From the NCBI RefSeq assembly GCF_963678635.1, contig NC_087068.1:38213649-38277648 (forward strand): DNA of 64,000 nucleotides, in the 5' to 3' direction. This DNA is from Symsagittifera roscoffensis. Lineage: Eukaryota > Xenacoelomorpha > Acoela > Convolutidae. A model generated the notes under the pieces. It did not search any database and was not told the origin of the DNA. It worked only from the letters and a program-made list of their open reading frames with translations. Of the stretch, positions 20,210 to 31,471 are shown piece by piece. The translations under genes were made by a program, and so were the position numbers. Numbering within the stretch: position 1 is the first letter of the stretch; every line of letters begins with the position of its first letter.

Positions 20210-21090
20210 ACTAGGGTCAAGATTTGCATATAAATAAACGTTGAATAAGTCTTTCACAGAGAAGTTTTATCCTTTTAGAAGAGCAAAATATTTTAAAATA
20301 TCTGAGTCATGAACGCTTTTGCCATGCAGACATGAGTTTGTAAAGCCTCGGGCATTTACGTGGTCATGAAATAAGGCTCACGTAAGCGTTTATTTGTTGC
20401 TCCAACTACTCTATGAAGTGGGAAAAAACCATCCCAAAAAGCGTTCAACAAAGTTTTTTCAGTTTCGTTCGGCTACTAAATGACACTAATATACCCGAAA
20501 ATTACGAATCACACTGAATTCTCAATTCTGTTAATAAGCTAATTTTAAATTTATTTCTTCAGTCGTTATTTGCGCTACTTTTGCAGTTTTTGACTTTTTG
20601 AATAGTTTGCTAATGTGCGTTACTGATAAAAACTTTAAAAAAGCTTTTGATTTTCTCTTCTGAGGCAATTCTTATGGACGAAGTACCCAATGGGAGAAAA
20701 ACTCATGGATGGGCGAAGGACCGAAAACAAAAACAGCTAAAATGAATTAAACGAAGCAATCTTTTGCTTCTTTTATAACAAAACCCTTGAAATACAGAAT
20801 TTGCTCAAACTAGACGGTGGTGAGTAACAATTTGAAAGTTTTGCTTGTTTCGGGCGTTTTTATTTTTGGTCAATATTAATATTAAGTCTCTGGAAATATT
20901 TACTTTCTTTGAGATTTTCTCGCTTTCTTTCCAAATTTTGAATTACTGAAATCTGATTGGCTGATTTTTGTTTTCGCCAATTCGGTCCTTCGTCTCGGAT
21001 ATGAGGGATTCCACTATTCTTGTCCTCAACAATTGGTAGTTGAACTAATCTGTGTTGCTTGCACAGCAACAGGTTATCCTTGTTTGATGC
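20210..21090. other. Intronic sequence with a short inverted repeat
   Basis: No coding signal. GCGAAGGACCGAAAACAAAA at about 20713-20732 has an inverted partner at about 20957-20996 with a 6-bp insertion. This may mark a further small inverted-repeat element of about 300 bp, but I cannot fix its ends. Confidence 0.4.
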
Positions 21091-21147
21091 ATTACCTAAC
21101 TTCAAAAAAATTACCTAACTTCAAAAAAATTACCTAACTTCAAAAAA
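21091..21147. repeat. Three exact 19-bp tandem repeats
   Basis: ATTACCTAACTTCAAAAAA occurs three times without interruption. Being exact, it is a recent expansion. Confidence 0.95.
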
Positions 21148-21189
21148 GTTTAAGGACATACAGTTATAATATTGAAGAGAAGTTTTTTT

Positions 21190-21500
21190 GAAAAAAAAGC
21201 GCAGCGCTGTTATAATTATCCAGACGAAACGAACAAAATTGGAAATTTTAAACGCGTTTTTCTCAATTTGGGTGACGATTAAACAAAAAGTGAACAGGAA
21301 GATAAATAGGTTTTCCGCAGAGTTATCATAGTGCAATTCATGTTACCAAATTCAGAACCACATTTGTAGCTCAAAAAAAATAGTCACCTTAGCTTTTTTT
21401 AGTTAATGACGCCTAAAATAACAAAATATTTGATAGGAAAATTATACCAAGTGAAGCCTCTTATACAGCTCAAAAGGGTTCAAGGAATGCACATTCTCCA
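21190..21500 (+). mobile_element. Diverged single arm of the palindromic element family
   Basis: Resembles the left arm of the foldback element at 44983-45712. Shared blocks are GCGCTGTTATAATTATCC, AAACGCGTTTTTCTCA, ACAAAAAGTGAA and GAAGCCTCTTA. Only one arm is recognisable here, so it is an older or deleted copy. Confidence 0.6.
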
Positions 21501-21809
21501 AAAATGCAAACTTTTCTTGTTAGCCGAAAAATGTTGTTTTCATTAAATAAAACCCAAATTTTTTGCTTAAAAGAATTTTTAAAAAGTTTTCACAAATATC
21601 TTTTTAAAATGTTGTGAGATGTAAGAGGCTCACGTTGAAACAATTTCGTCATTATTTGACTCGATAGTGACTACGTAATTTTTGATTCACAAAAAAGTTC
21701 AAAATATATCTGTTTTGGGGTAAAGTTTAGTCCCGAACTTTTGTATTAAGTCTGGTAAGTCTTCATTCTTTGCACCTAAAATCAAGGCATTTTAAATTTA
21801 AATTTTTAT

Positions 21810-22290
21810 TGTTCCGACTTTCGATACGAAAGTAACGGAATATTTGTGCTCGGGGTGGGTTTTTTTTTCTTCAGACAAATTTCGACTTTTTAACTAGCCA
21901 TTTTTGACGGCATTTTTTAAATATCATTCAAAAGGTTTTGTTGTCCTGAGCTTAAATTTGAAAAGATATTTCACCTGTGATCATTTTTCGTAAAGTTATG
22001 AGGGTTTAAAGATTGCCATTTTGGCCATTTTGACCAATTTGGGGCAATTAACGCGCGATATAATTCGCGCTATTAACGCGTAAGCTGAGGTTTAATCCGT
22101 CTTATAAATCGTTCCAAATTGGTTGAACGAAGCTTGTTGGTCATAATTGATTTGTTACAAGGAACGAAATCTATTTTTTTGTACTTTATATGGCGTGTGG
22201 GGTGATGATTTTCATAAAAAAAATTTCAAATTTTAGAAAAAAAAAGTTTTCATTTTTTGTATTTCATTTAATTTTTAAATTGTTATTACT
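21810..22290 (+). mobile_element. Dispersed repeat with ACTTTCG and AACGCGCGA palindromes, copy 1
   Basis: Starts near CCGACTTTCGATACGAAAGT, a near-perfect palindrome, and continues through TGTGCTCGGGGTGGG, GATATTTCACCTGTGATC, and AACGCGCGATATAATTCGCG to GGCGTGTGGGGTGATG. Two inverted copies with the same order lie at 59368-59785 and 59962-60382 in an intron of the flippase gene. No coding capacity. Probably a non-autonomous DNA element. Confidence 0.7.
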
Positions 22291-22299
22291 GCTGCTTCA

Positions 22300-23744
22300 T
22301 AAACCTTAAAAGGCAGTCGAAACATTCAGGGCTTCGCCCTGATACGAGCAGTCTTGTTTGTTTTTGTTTTCGGATAAGTCAAGTCAGCATTGTATCTTAA
22401 TTGCAATGCTCAGACTGATAAGTGTCAAGAAACGAAGTGAGCGTAATAATCATGGCAGTCCATCTTGTAATTTCTATCCCTCATATAAATGCGCTTAGTT
22501 ATATATGCAATTTTAATTTCAACAGCATATATAACTAGAGTTCTAATTGCTTATATAACAACTGCTTATATAACTAGAGAAATTAAACTAGAGTTTAACT
22601 TCAACTGCATATAACATTTCTTATATATATGCAGAGTTCAATTCAATTTCATTTGCTAGAAGGTAGGCAAAATGCACTTTCCGTTTGCGAAATGCTAAAT
22701 GGTAAAAGGATGCGGTTGATTTTTAGTTTCGAAATTGAATTTTAATTTTTAGATTTCCCGGTGGAATGAGAATTTTTAATATTACTCTAGTTTTCTCTAA
22801 TTGCGTTAGTTTTAATCAAAACGATGCCAATCATAGAGTCTTCATTAATTTAAAAGAGACTAAGGGCCATATATTTTTTGTTTGAAATTCGAAAGTTGAT
22901 GTTTGTTCAAAAAGCAAGTCATTTATTGCGAGATTTTTGGCGTTCATTTACTCTTTTCAAATTGTCTGTTGCTTATGTTCAGTGTTTCCAGCGGAAAAAA
23001 AAATACATTGATTCAGTTTTCTCAAACATTGGATTGCTTTCTCGATTCATTAAAAATAAAATGTTTGTGAAACTGAAGGGCTTTAATGTCATCAACTTTT
23101 CTGTGAAATCGAAAATTCTAAAAAAAAATATCACGAAAAAACATGATTTATAGCTTCATCCAGTTTTTTTTAGGTTTATTTTTATCAAGAGATTATCAAA
23201 AAAAAATGAAGGTGATTTGTCAGATTTTTGTCTCAAAACTTGAAAAGTGTTCAGAAAGAAATCACTACTTTTCTGTTCACTTGAGCTCATTGAGACTTTT
23301 ACCCTCTGTTTAATGAATATATATTATAATTTTACGGAATCATCTTTGATCATACAACTTACCATGAAACTTCGTTGACAGATAAACTTGTTTTGGCATG
23401 ATGAGGTGTCAGTGAGCAGAATGAGTTTTTTTTTTGGCCATGTGGTTTCTCAATTTTTTTGAAAATATGGACAACTTGTTCATGTTCAACTTTTTTTGGC
23501 TGTTTGATTTTGAATATCTTTATCAACTCTTTTCAAATTAATTAACAAAGAGCAGTCAAACTGGGCTCTCTAATACAAAAGCAATAAAAATATCGGAGTA
23601 GAAGGATGTTCTCTTGATTCAGTGTCTCAAGTTTTTTGTTCAACCAAAGTTGTCCTTTTTTAAAAATTCCTGAAAACTATATCTGTCCTTTTACTTCCTT
23701 GAGTTAATTGAAACTTATGGTGGCTATATATTTCGTATTTTTAG
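22300..23744. other. Intronic sequence without recognised gene
   Basis: 22480-22640 is a cluster of TATATAAC and CTTATATAAC short repeats. The remainder is AT-rich with fortuitous short frames (for example 22878-23153) that are Lys/Phe-rich and have no recognisable motif. It lies between lectin exon 2 and the proposed last exon. Confidence 0.45.
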
Positions 23745-24037
23745 TAAACGGTCAAAACATCAGCAAACCAATACCAATCCCGCAGTCAGAAGAGCGAAGC
23801 TTAGAAGATTATCATGAGAAGGATGAGCCTAACGTCCTGGGAAATCAATCAGAACCGACACCGGATGCCAGTCTTGTGAACAAAGAAGGCTCTCTCGAGG
23901 CTGTAAAACAACAACTGATACTTCTGAGTGTTCCACAAACTGTCTTGTTGTTTCTCAATTTTGCTTTGGTTTCTTCAACATTCATTTGTTTCGTTACTAT
24001 TTCTTGCTTTTCTATCAAAAAGGGAGCACATAATTAA
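23745..24037 (+). CDS. Proposed last exon of the lectin receptor: stalk plus transmembrane helix
   Basis: The acceptor TTTCGTATTTTTAG precedes an exon that enters in phase 1, exactly the phase at which both lectin exons end, and runs to a TAA at 24035. It encodes an acidic, Pro/Ser-rich stalk with a possible glycosylation site (QNIS), then a hydrophobic helix of about 25 residues within VLLFLNFALVSSTFICFVTI, and a short tail CFSIKKGAHN. With the upstream lectin domains this predicts a type I membrane protein. The intron would be about 4.5 kb. An alternative is a separate small protein starting at a Met within the acceptor region (23717), whose first residues look like a short signal peptide. 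Confidence 0.55.
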
Positions 24038-24837
24038 AAACAATCAAAATCTCGAACTTTGTTTTCATTATTGTTGTCTGAAAATTTAAAAAACTGTTGT
24101 AGTTATGAAACTTGGCTGTAATAATTATTCAATAATTACGAATTGTTTGTAACTGTTAATGAGAGTTTTTGTCTTGATAAGTTTTTCTAAAACAAAAAAC
24201 TGCTTTCGGATTCATTTTCCAAGAGAGAAGGCAAATAAGTGTACCGAGAAAAACAAAAAGTAGCTAAAAAATTACTATGGTTTTTCAAATTGAATTAAAC
24301 TTGAGATTAACTGGCGCTAAAAATATGTTAACCTCCCGGGTCGAGGTCTGCGACTAAAAATTGGTTCTTACCTGGGTGACATCAGAAAACGCCGCAACTA
24401 AGTGAAACTTCATTATCGGCGTAACCAAAATTGTCTATTTCCAGAATGGCGCGACTTTGGAACCGATTGCGACCAGCATTATTGGGAAAAAAGCCTATGA
24501 CCGGCCCGAATCGAAAAACCGCCCCAAAGACGCGACTAGAGGAAATGACGAGGCAAAAATTCGCCACTTTCCGACGGACAATACTGTGAGAAACTAATGC
24601 AGTTGGCATGCACGACTAGTGCGGTTGAAACTAACGACGCACTTGGGGCAATTAAAAAAATCGAGCACTCACAAGAGAAAAATTTTAATATTCGCCCAGC
24701 GCGACTATGAAAAGCTCTAGGTAGAGCGCGTTTTTAATAAGTTATTGAAAAAGCGCTCTAAATAAAACAATAACAATAAATTTGTTTACGAATCGATCAT
24801 AATCACAGTTTTTAAATGCCGATTCGAATAGTATTCA
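24038..24837. other. Region downstream of the lectin gene with a GC-richer block
   Basis: 24330-24720 is clearly richer in GC and CpG (GCGACTA, CCGACGGAC, GCGCGACTATG) than its neighbours. It has no convincing frame and no inverted ends that I could find. It could be an unrecognised repeat, a decayed RNA-derived element or a regulatory island. The rest is AT-rich and featureless. Confidence 0.45.
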
Positions 24838-27313
24838 TGACATGATTTTGTCTCACACTAATTCAAAATGCGGTAAAATCATTTAATAATGGCATGATTT
24901 GTTGCGAACTAATTAGTAATAAGTTTTCCCGCATTGGCAAAAATAAGATTGCAATCGAATATAATCGATTTTTATACAGATTTTCTACTAGTTAAAAATC
25001 GATTGTATGTAACCCAATTAGACACTAAAATAGATAATATAAGGATTTTGTACAGTTCAGAAAAAATCGATTTTATAGCCTAGAAAATGGATTTTTTCTA
25101 GGTATAAAATCTGTACAGAATCTGTAATGAATCTGTATAAAATCGATTATAATCGATTGTAATGCATTTTCTAAGAACCAAAAAAAACCAATTTTGTAGT
25201 CTAGAAAATGGTTTTGTTTGCGGTATAAAATCTGTACAGAATCTGTATAGAATCTGTATAAAATCGATTATAATCAATTGTAATGCATTTTCTAAGGACC
25301 CAAAAAATCGATTGTTTTGTCTCAAAAGTTGATTATATTGTTCAAAAAAATTGATTTTTTTTTACTTTTAGTAGCATGCTGTTTGAAGACTCAAAAAAAA
25401 AATTGAATTCAAATTAAACAACACAAACTGTAGAAAATCATCGATATAAACAAAATTCGGTCACAAAAATATGCAATAAAATCATAAAAATTATCAATAT
25501 AAACAAGATTTTGGGCAAAATATGTAAAATAAATGAAAAAAAAAAGTCAGTATAAATCAGATTTTGAGCTCAAAAATGAACAAAAAAAATTTTTAATAAC
25601 TTTCTATGTAAATCAGTTATTGGGCAAAAACCAACGTATTAGATAGGGCAAAAGGTCGCTGAAAATCAATTTTTGAGCTCAAATACATGCAACAAAAAAT
25701 CATCATTGTAAAGCATCATTTTGAATCCATAAACATTAATTTCATTTAAAAAATATTGGTTTTACAGGAAATAAGTTTGATTATGGACAAAATTTTTACA
25801 AAAAGAACAGTTTTAATAGATTTTATGCCATATTGTCTTTTAAACGAATTTTGTGATTTAAATAAAATTTACCCCATTAAATCACTAAATGAATTCGACT
25901 TCAGATTGAAACGAATAGACAGAAAAGATAAACAAAAACCCAAAATAAGGCTAGAAATTTCTAACGTTTTGCAAACAAAAATAATTAAAATTTCGATGTC
26001 GATTTTTGAAGTTCCACGTAAAAATTGATTATTAAATTGCTTCAACGTTCCTTTTATTCTTGTTTTCACCATTTTCAACCGTAAAGCATACATATAATGC
26101 GGTCTTGTTCAGCTACCATTGTGAATCATATCAACAAACAACAAAAAAGCAGACTCAAAATCATCAGATTTCAATTCTGCTGAACTGGGGGGATCCGAAT
26201 TTGCAACTTTCGAAGAAAAAAAATCTTATCTGTGGCCGAAAAACATGATTCACAATCGAGGCTGAACGAGATCACTACGTTGTAAAGTGCAATTTAAAAC
26301 AAATGGCGCGTCTCAGGGAACCTATTTCGACTCGAAAAAACGAAGATACTGGGGTTTTCCATTTTTCGACAAAAAACACGTTTTTTCCAGTTTTGTTCAA
26401 TTTTGTCTCCCCCCACAACAAACACCAACTCACAGACAATCAAAATTGAATGAAAAATCAAAAAGTTGCCCATATTTTCCTTTTATCCGAAAAAAAATTA
26501 TCAGTTGTAATCTTATTTAGAGGGTTTTAACAAAACAAGACACGTAACAAAAAAAAACTTTTCAAATCGAATTTTTTTCTGCAAAAATTGAAACGAAATT
26601 ACAAAGGATTTTTTAGAGTATATAACCTGCATAAAATCTGTACAAAATCTGTACCATAAAAAACATTTAAAAATGGAATTTGGTCATTATCGAATCGGTT
26701 AAATTAAGCAATAATAATCAAATTTTTTTTCGATTTTTTTGTAATTTGATAGTTTTTTTCGATTTTATCCCCCCACAACAATTACCAACTCACAAACAAT
26801 CAAAATTTAGTGGAAAAATTGAAACTCTACCGTTTCCTCCTTTTAGCAAAAAACCATCAGTTTTGGTTTTATTTAGACGGTTTTATTTTGTTTTTTATCA
26901 ATTTTGGTTATTTTCATTAAAACAAGACACGTAACAAAAGTTTTTTTTGAAATTTTTTCTATAAAAATTGAAACGAAATTAAAATGGATTTTGTAGGGTA
27001 TATAATCTGTAGATAACGTGTATTTAATCTGTAGAAAATCTGTATAAAATCTGTATATAATCTGTACCAAAAAATGCACTTAAAAATGGCTTTTGGTAAC
27101 TATCGAATCGATTAAAATAAGTAAAAATTGCAATCGATTGTAATCGATTTGATAGTCAAAAAAATCCATTATTTAGTGCATAAAATTAAACTAGTTTGCT
27201 GAACTGTAGATTTTACTGTCGACAACCGATTGCAATCTTAGTTTTGCCAATGCGGGTGACTTCCGTGAACGAAGAGACCTTTAAGACATGATCATCAACT
27301 TGTCTTGAATATC
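24838..27313 (+). repeat. 5' LTR of the BEL element, split by an insertion
   Basis: The left part (24838-24927, from TGACATGA) and right part (27257-27313, from TGACTTCCGTGAAC) together match the uninterrupted 3' LTR at 38249-38396, about 150 bp. The next bases are TGGCGACC, the primer-binding site. The exact LTR start is uncertain because similarity to the 3' copy begins at TATTCATGACATGA. Confidence 0.75.
24928..27256 (+). mobile_element. 2.3-kb DNA element with 30-bp inverted ends inside the LTR
   Basis: The left end CCCGCATTGGCAAAA continues to TAAGATTGCAATCG. The right end is its inverted copy with a single mismatch over 30 bp. The insertion divides the BEL LTR. Inside are tandem 121-bp units with ATAAAATCTGTACAGAATC (from 25101 and 25222), degenerate units of about 65 bp with ATAAACAAGATTTTGGGC (25435-25740), and two copies of a block of about 355 bp starting CCCCACAACAA (26411 and 26769). 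A 90-codon frame at 25756 matches nothing I know. It is probably non-autonomous; the superfamily is not assigned and no clean target duplication is visible. Confidence 0.8.
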
Positions 27314-27329
27314 TGGCGACCACCTTCAA

Positions 27330-27535
27330 GGCCTCCTACAATCAACAGGACAAGGGCTTACATACGGGACAAGGGGTTTTCTCTCTCCAATAGGAAAAGG
27401 GCCTACCTCCAACAATACACGGGCCTACATCCCAGGGCCTATAAACAACGGCCTACATATAACGGCCTACATACAACGATCTACATACAGGACAAGGGCT
27501 TACCTCCAACAGGACAAGGGATTACATACATATCG
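27330..27535 (+). repeat. BEL leader repeats (GGGCCTACAT, GGACAAGGGC)
   Basis: Imperfect repeats of 15-30 bp in the untranslated leader just after the primer-binding site, mixing GGACAAGGGCTTACAT, GGGCCTACATCC and AACGGCCTACATA. The same block is at 31489-31690 in the second unit. It may be a packaging or structured leader region; this is inference. Confidence 0.7.
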
Positions 27536-28639
27536 AAAGAGTTCATCTCAAACATCTCAAGTCCAAGATACTCAAGTGAGATCCAATTTTTTAAAAACTT
27601 TTCAACCCTATAGTCAGACTGTCATTCAAAAAATCAAATCTCAGAGACAAAGCCCATTTCTGCGAAAGTCTAACGCCCATCATTTTCATGCTACAACCTT
27701 CGACAGAAATATTTGTTTCCACGTACTAAACTCTGCTAGACTCTCGTAAGTTTTTGTAAACTAGTGAATCCTAAGGGTAAAAAGCTAGCACATAACCAAA
27801 AAAAAAGTTTGTTGTGTTTGTGCTCGTCAGCCAAAACCCACCTTGTGCTTAAAGAATCAACAATTGTGCTAAACTCTTTTGTGAAGACTTTATTAGCAAA
27901 AAGTTAAGGAATCTGCAACCTCCGACATGAAATGTTAATGTTCATTTGATCAGTTTAATTTTAATCCTCGGGGTACTAAAGTAGTACCTAAACACACAAA
28001 AAAAAGGTTCCCACTTATGCAAAAAAAAAACAGTTAGCCAAAACCCGATAGCAAAAATTTTCTAAACCAAAAAATTTCTGCTTCTAATTTTTTAAAGCCC
28101 ATTTTTACCGAAACGTTTTCTTTAACCCATAACAAAAAAGGGTTTTACTAGCCATATCTACAAAAAGTTTTAAGAAAATGTTGAACGTCTCAAAATATTT
28201 TCACTCATTTAAACTCTTAAAGTGAACTCAAGTTGAACCCTTAAAAAACTTAAGAGTTTCACCGCTTATTCCTTAACCTTAATTCAAAGTGCTCAAAACT
28301 GCGTGAGCTGTAGCTCACTTTATTTAATTAACCACCGGGTTAACCCTCTGGCTGGTTGACATCAACAAAAAATTCAACGTAGCTTTTGTAAAAATGCTGA
28401 GAAAGCTCAAAAAAACTCCATTAAGGAAAAACTTGCGATTGCTGCCATCCGAGCTCGTAAAATCTTAATACAACTTGTCTACTCTTTATATTACTTTTTT
28501 ATTGGCTTCAACGGAGCCAACCTTACAACAGCTTCTTGTTCAATGGATACGCCGCTACAGTACTTTCGAGGAGCTTGAGTAAGATGTAACGAGGCAAATA
28601 ACCAATTCAAGCTAAATTGAGTATGTTAAACTCAGTTTC

Positions 28640-29953
28640 GAGGAGGTAACCACTTGTTCTGATCTGCTTGATACGCTGGCAGATGGCTTTGCCACATTTA
28701 CTACTCAGAAAGCACATGACTGCCTCGACACTGCTTCAACACTACGAAAACGAAAGTGCGACCTACGAATCATTGTTAGGAAGTACGAAAAGGTCTAAAC
28801 AAACAATGGTTCCGTTTCCGCAAGGTCAAATAGCCCACTCAGAGTACAAGGCACATCTGCAACAGCCAGTGTACCAGTAAGAAGCTCAAATCTTACAGAA
28901 CACTTGGCCAACAGCGTCATCGTCCCCACGGCTGCCGACTTTTCATTTTACACGTCCACCTACGGCTTGAGTACATTCGAACTAGATGCTCCTCATCGCT
29001 ACAATTTACTACCTCTACCGGGATCCAACAGAGCTTTAGATCAGAAAATCAAGGGTGTCATCGCTACCTCTACAACTGATTTGAGATCAGTCTCACTGAC
29101 TGCAAACCCGTGTACTATCAACTTTTGCTCTCCTCTACGATACAACTTCTCGCGTCCACCAGTTTCCAACGAAAATCCCATTTGGAACGACAACTCAACA
29201 TAAGAAGCCCAGACGTCAACTGGCATCAACCGTTATAGTCCGCTAACAACTTCAATTGCGAATAGTTCTGCTACTACATTTGAACAGTTGGTTACCAACC
29301 ACTTCAACGACCACTATGGATCTAACTCGCAATCACACGAACGACAACGCAACAGCCTTTTCAACAATGAACAAGGACAAACCATCAACCACGCTACCAG
29401 TCATCCGCTGCCATCAACTACAGTGTGAAAGGATTCAAATTACCAGATATAAAACTACAAAAGTTTGACGGCAACCCACTGGAGTGGAACAACTGGTTCG
29501 AACTCTTGCAGACTGCAATTGGCAACAACCAACGCCTAAGCCCGGTTGCAAAAATTACCTACTTGCCGTCATTATGCACTGATAGTGCTAAATTTTTAAT
29601 AGAGAACTACACAACCAAATCTTCTCAGTATGAGCACGCAATACTTGAATTAGTGCGTAAAAACGTTAACCCAGAATATGTGGTGTCAGCGCTCATCAGG
29701 GAACTTGAAAAGTTCGACAAATTGATACTAAGCGAACCACAAGGCTTTATCAGATATGCTGCTTTCCTACGGAAACTAATCCACAACTCCGAACTCAACG
29801 GCTATACCGTTGATCTAAGTTCTAGTAACCTGGCCCGACTTGCTCGCTCAAAACTCCCAGTATGTCTACTGATGAAGTGGGAAGAACACTGCGTGCTTCA
29901 CAGCCTAGAGTACGCTACACTCAAAAACTTGACGCAGAACCTCAATAACTACA
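28640..29953 (+). pseudogene. BEL gag, first unit, truncated
   Basis: The N-terminal part (about 28640-29424) is recognisable in one frame despite stops near 28797 and 29201, with segments such as SDLLDTLADGFATFTTQ and STYGLSTFELDAPHRYN. From 29425 the frame shifts because of an extra TG, and the conserved DUF1759-type region begins (FKLPDIKLQKFDGNPLEW). It is cut after LTQNLNNY, where DNA-element sequence begins. The open frame continuing to 30009 is chimeric. Confidence 0.85.
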
Positions 29954-31414
29954 AAAAGAACAGTTTTAATAGATTTTATGCCATATGGTCTTTTAAACGA
30001 ATTTTGTGATTTAAATAAAATTTACCCCATTAAATCACTAAATGAATTCGACTTCAGATTGAAACGAATAGACAGAAAAGATAAACAAAAACCCAAAATA
30101 AGGCTAGAAATTTCTAACGTTTTGCAAACAAAAATAATTAAAATTTCGATGTCGATTTTTGAAGTTCCACGTAAAAATTGATTATTAAATTGCTTCAACG
30201 TTCCTTTTATTCTTGTTTTCACCATTTTCAACCGTAAAGCATACATATAATGCGGTCTTGTTCAGCTACCATTGTGAATCATATCAACAAACAACAAAAA
30301 AGCAGACTCAAAATCATCAGATTTCAATTCTGCTGAACTGGGGGGATCCGAATTTGCAACTTTCGAAGAAAAAAAATCTTATCTGTGGCCGAAAAACATG
30401 ATTCACAATCGAGGCTGAACGAGATCACTACGTTGTAAAGTGCAATTTAAAACAAATGGCGCGTCTCAGGGAACCTATTTCGACTCGAAAAAACGAAGAT
30501 AATGGGGTTTTCCATTTTTCGACAAAAAACACGTTTTTTCCAGTTTTGTTCAATTTTGTCTCCCCCCACAACAAACACCAACTCACAGACAATCAAAATT
30601 GAATGAAAAAAAATCAAAAAAATTGCCCATATTTTTCTTTTATCCGAAAGAAAATTATCAGTTGTAATCTTATTTAGAGGGTTTTAACAAAACAAGACAC
30701 GTAACAAAAAAAAACTTTTCAAATCGAATTTTTTTCTGCAAAAATTGAAACGAAATTACAAAAAATTTTTTAGAGTATATAATCTGCATAAAATCTGTAC
30801 AAAATCTGTACCATAAAAAGCATTTAAAAATGGAATTTGGTCATTATCGAATCGGTTAAATTAAGCAATAATAATCAAATTTAATTTCGATTTCTTTGTA
30901 ATTTGATAGTTTTTTTTTGATTTTATCCCCCCACAACAATTACCAACTCACAAACAATCAAAATTTAGTGGAAAAATTGAAAATCTACCGTTTCCTCCTT
31001 TTAGCAAAAAACCATCAATTTTGGTTTTATTTAGACGGTTTTATTTTGTTTTTTATCAATTTTGGTTATTTTCATTAAAACAAGACACGTAACAAAAGTT
31101 TTTTTTGAAATTTTTTCTATAAAAATTGGAACGAAATTAAAATAGATTTTGTAGGGTATATAATCTGTAGATAACGTGTATTTAATCTGTAGAAAATCTG
31201 TATAAAATCTGTATATAATCTGTACAAAAAAATGCACATAAAAATGGCTTTTGGTAACTATCGAATCGATTAAAATAAGTAAAAATTGCAATCGATTGTA
31301 ATCGATTTGATAGTAAAAAAAATCCATTATTTAGTGCATAAAATTAAACTAGTTTGCTGAACTGTAGATTTTACTGTCGATAACCGATTGCAATCTTAGT
31401 TTTGCCAATGCGGG
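29954..31414 (+). mobile_element. Right part of the DNA element, second copy
   Basis: A duplicate of 25798-27256, including the right inverted end. It lacks the left end, so it arose as part of the tandem duplication and not by a separate insertion. Two frames of 70-75 codons are identical to those in the first copy and look fortuitous. Confidence 0.85.
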
Positions 31415-31471
31415 TGACTTCCGTGAACGAAGAGACCTTTAAGACATGATCATCAACTTGTCTTGAATATC
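31415..31471 (+). repeat. Right part of the BEL LTR, second copy
   Basis: Duplicate of 27257-27313 and followed by the same TGGCGACC primer-binding site at 31472. It lacks the LTR left part, so it is not a complete LTR. Confidence 0.8.

Noticed and set aside
23708-24037. Separate small secreted or membrane protein starting before 23745
   Set aside because: A Met at 23717 exists, but the sequence up to 23744 makes a good splice acceptor and the phase matches the lectin exons; kept only as an alternative.
25756-26028. 90-codon frame in the DNA element, repeated at 29978
   Set aside because: Lys/Ile-rich, no motif, and its duplication is explained by the tandem duplication, so repeat presence is not evidence of function.
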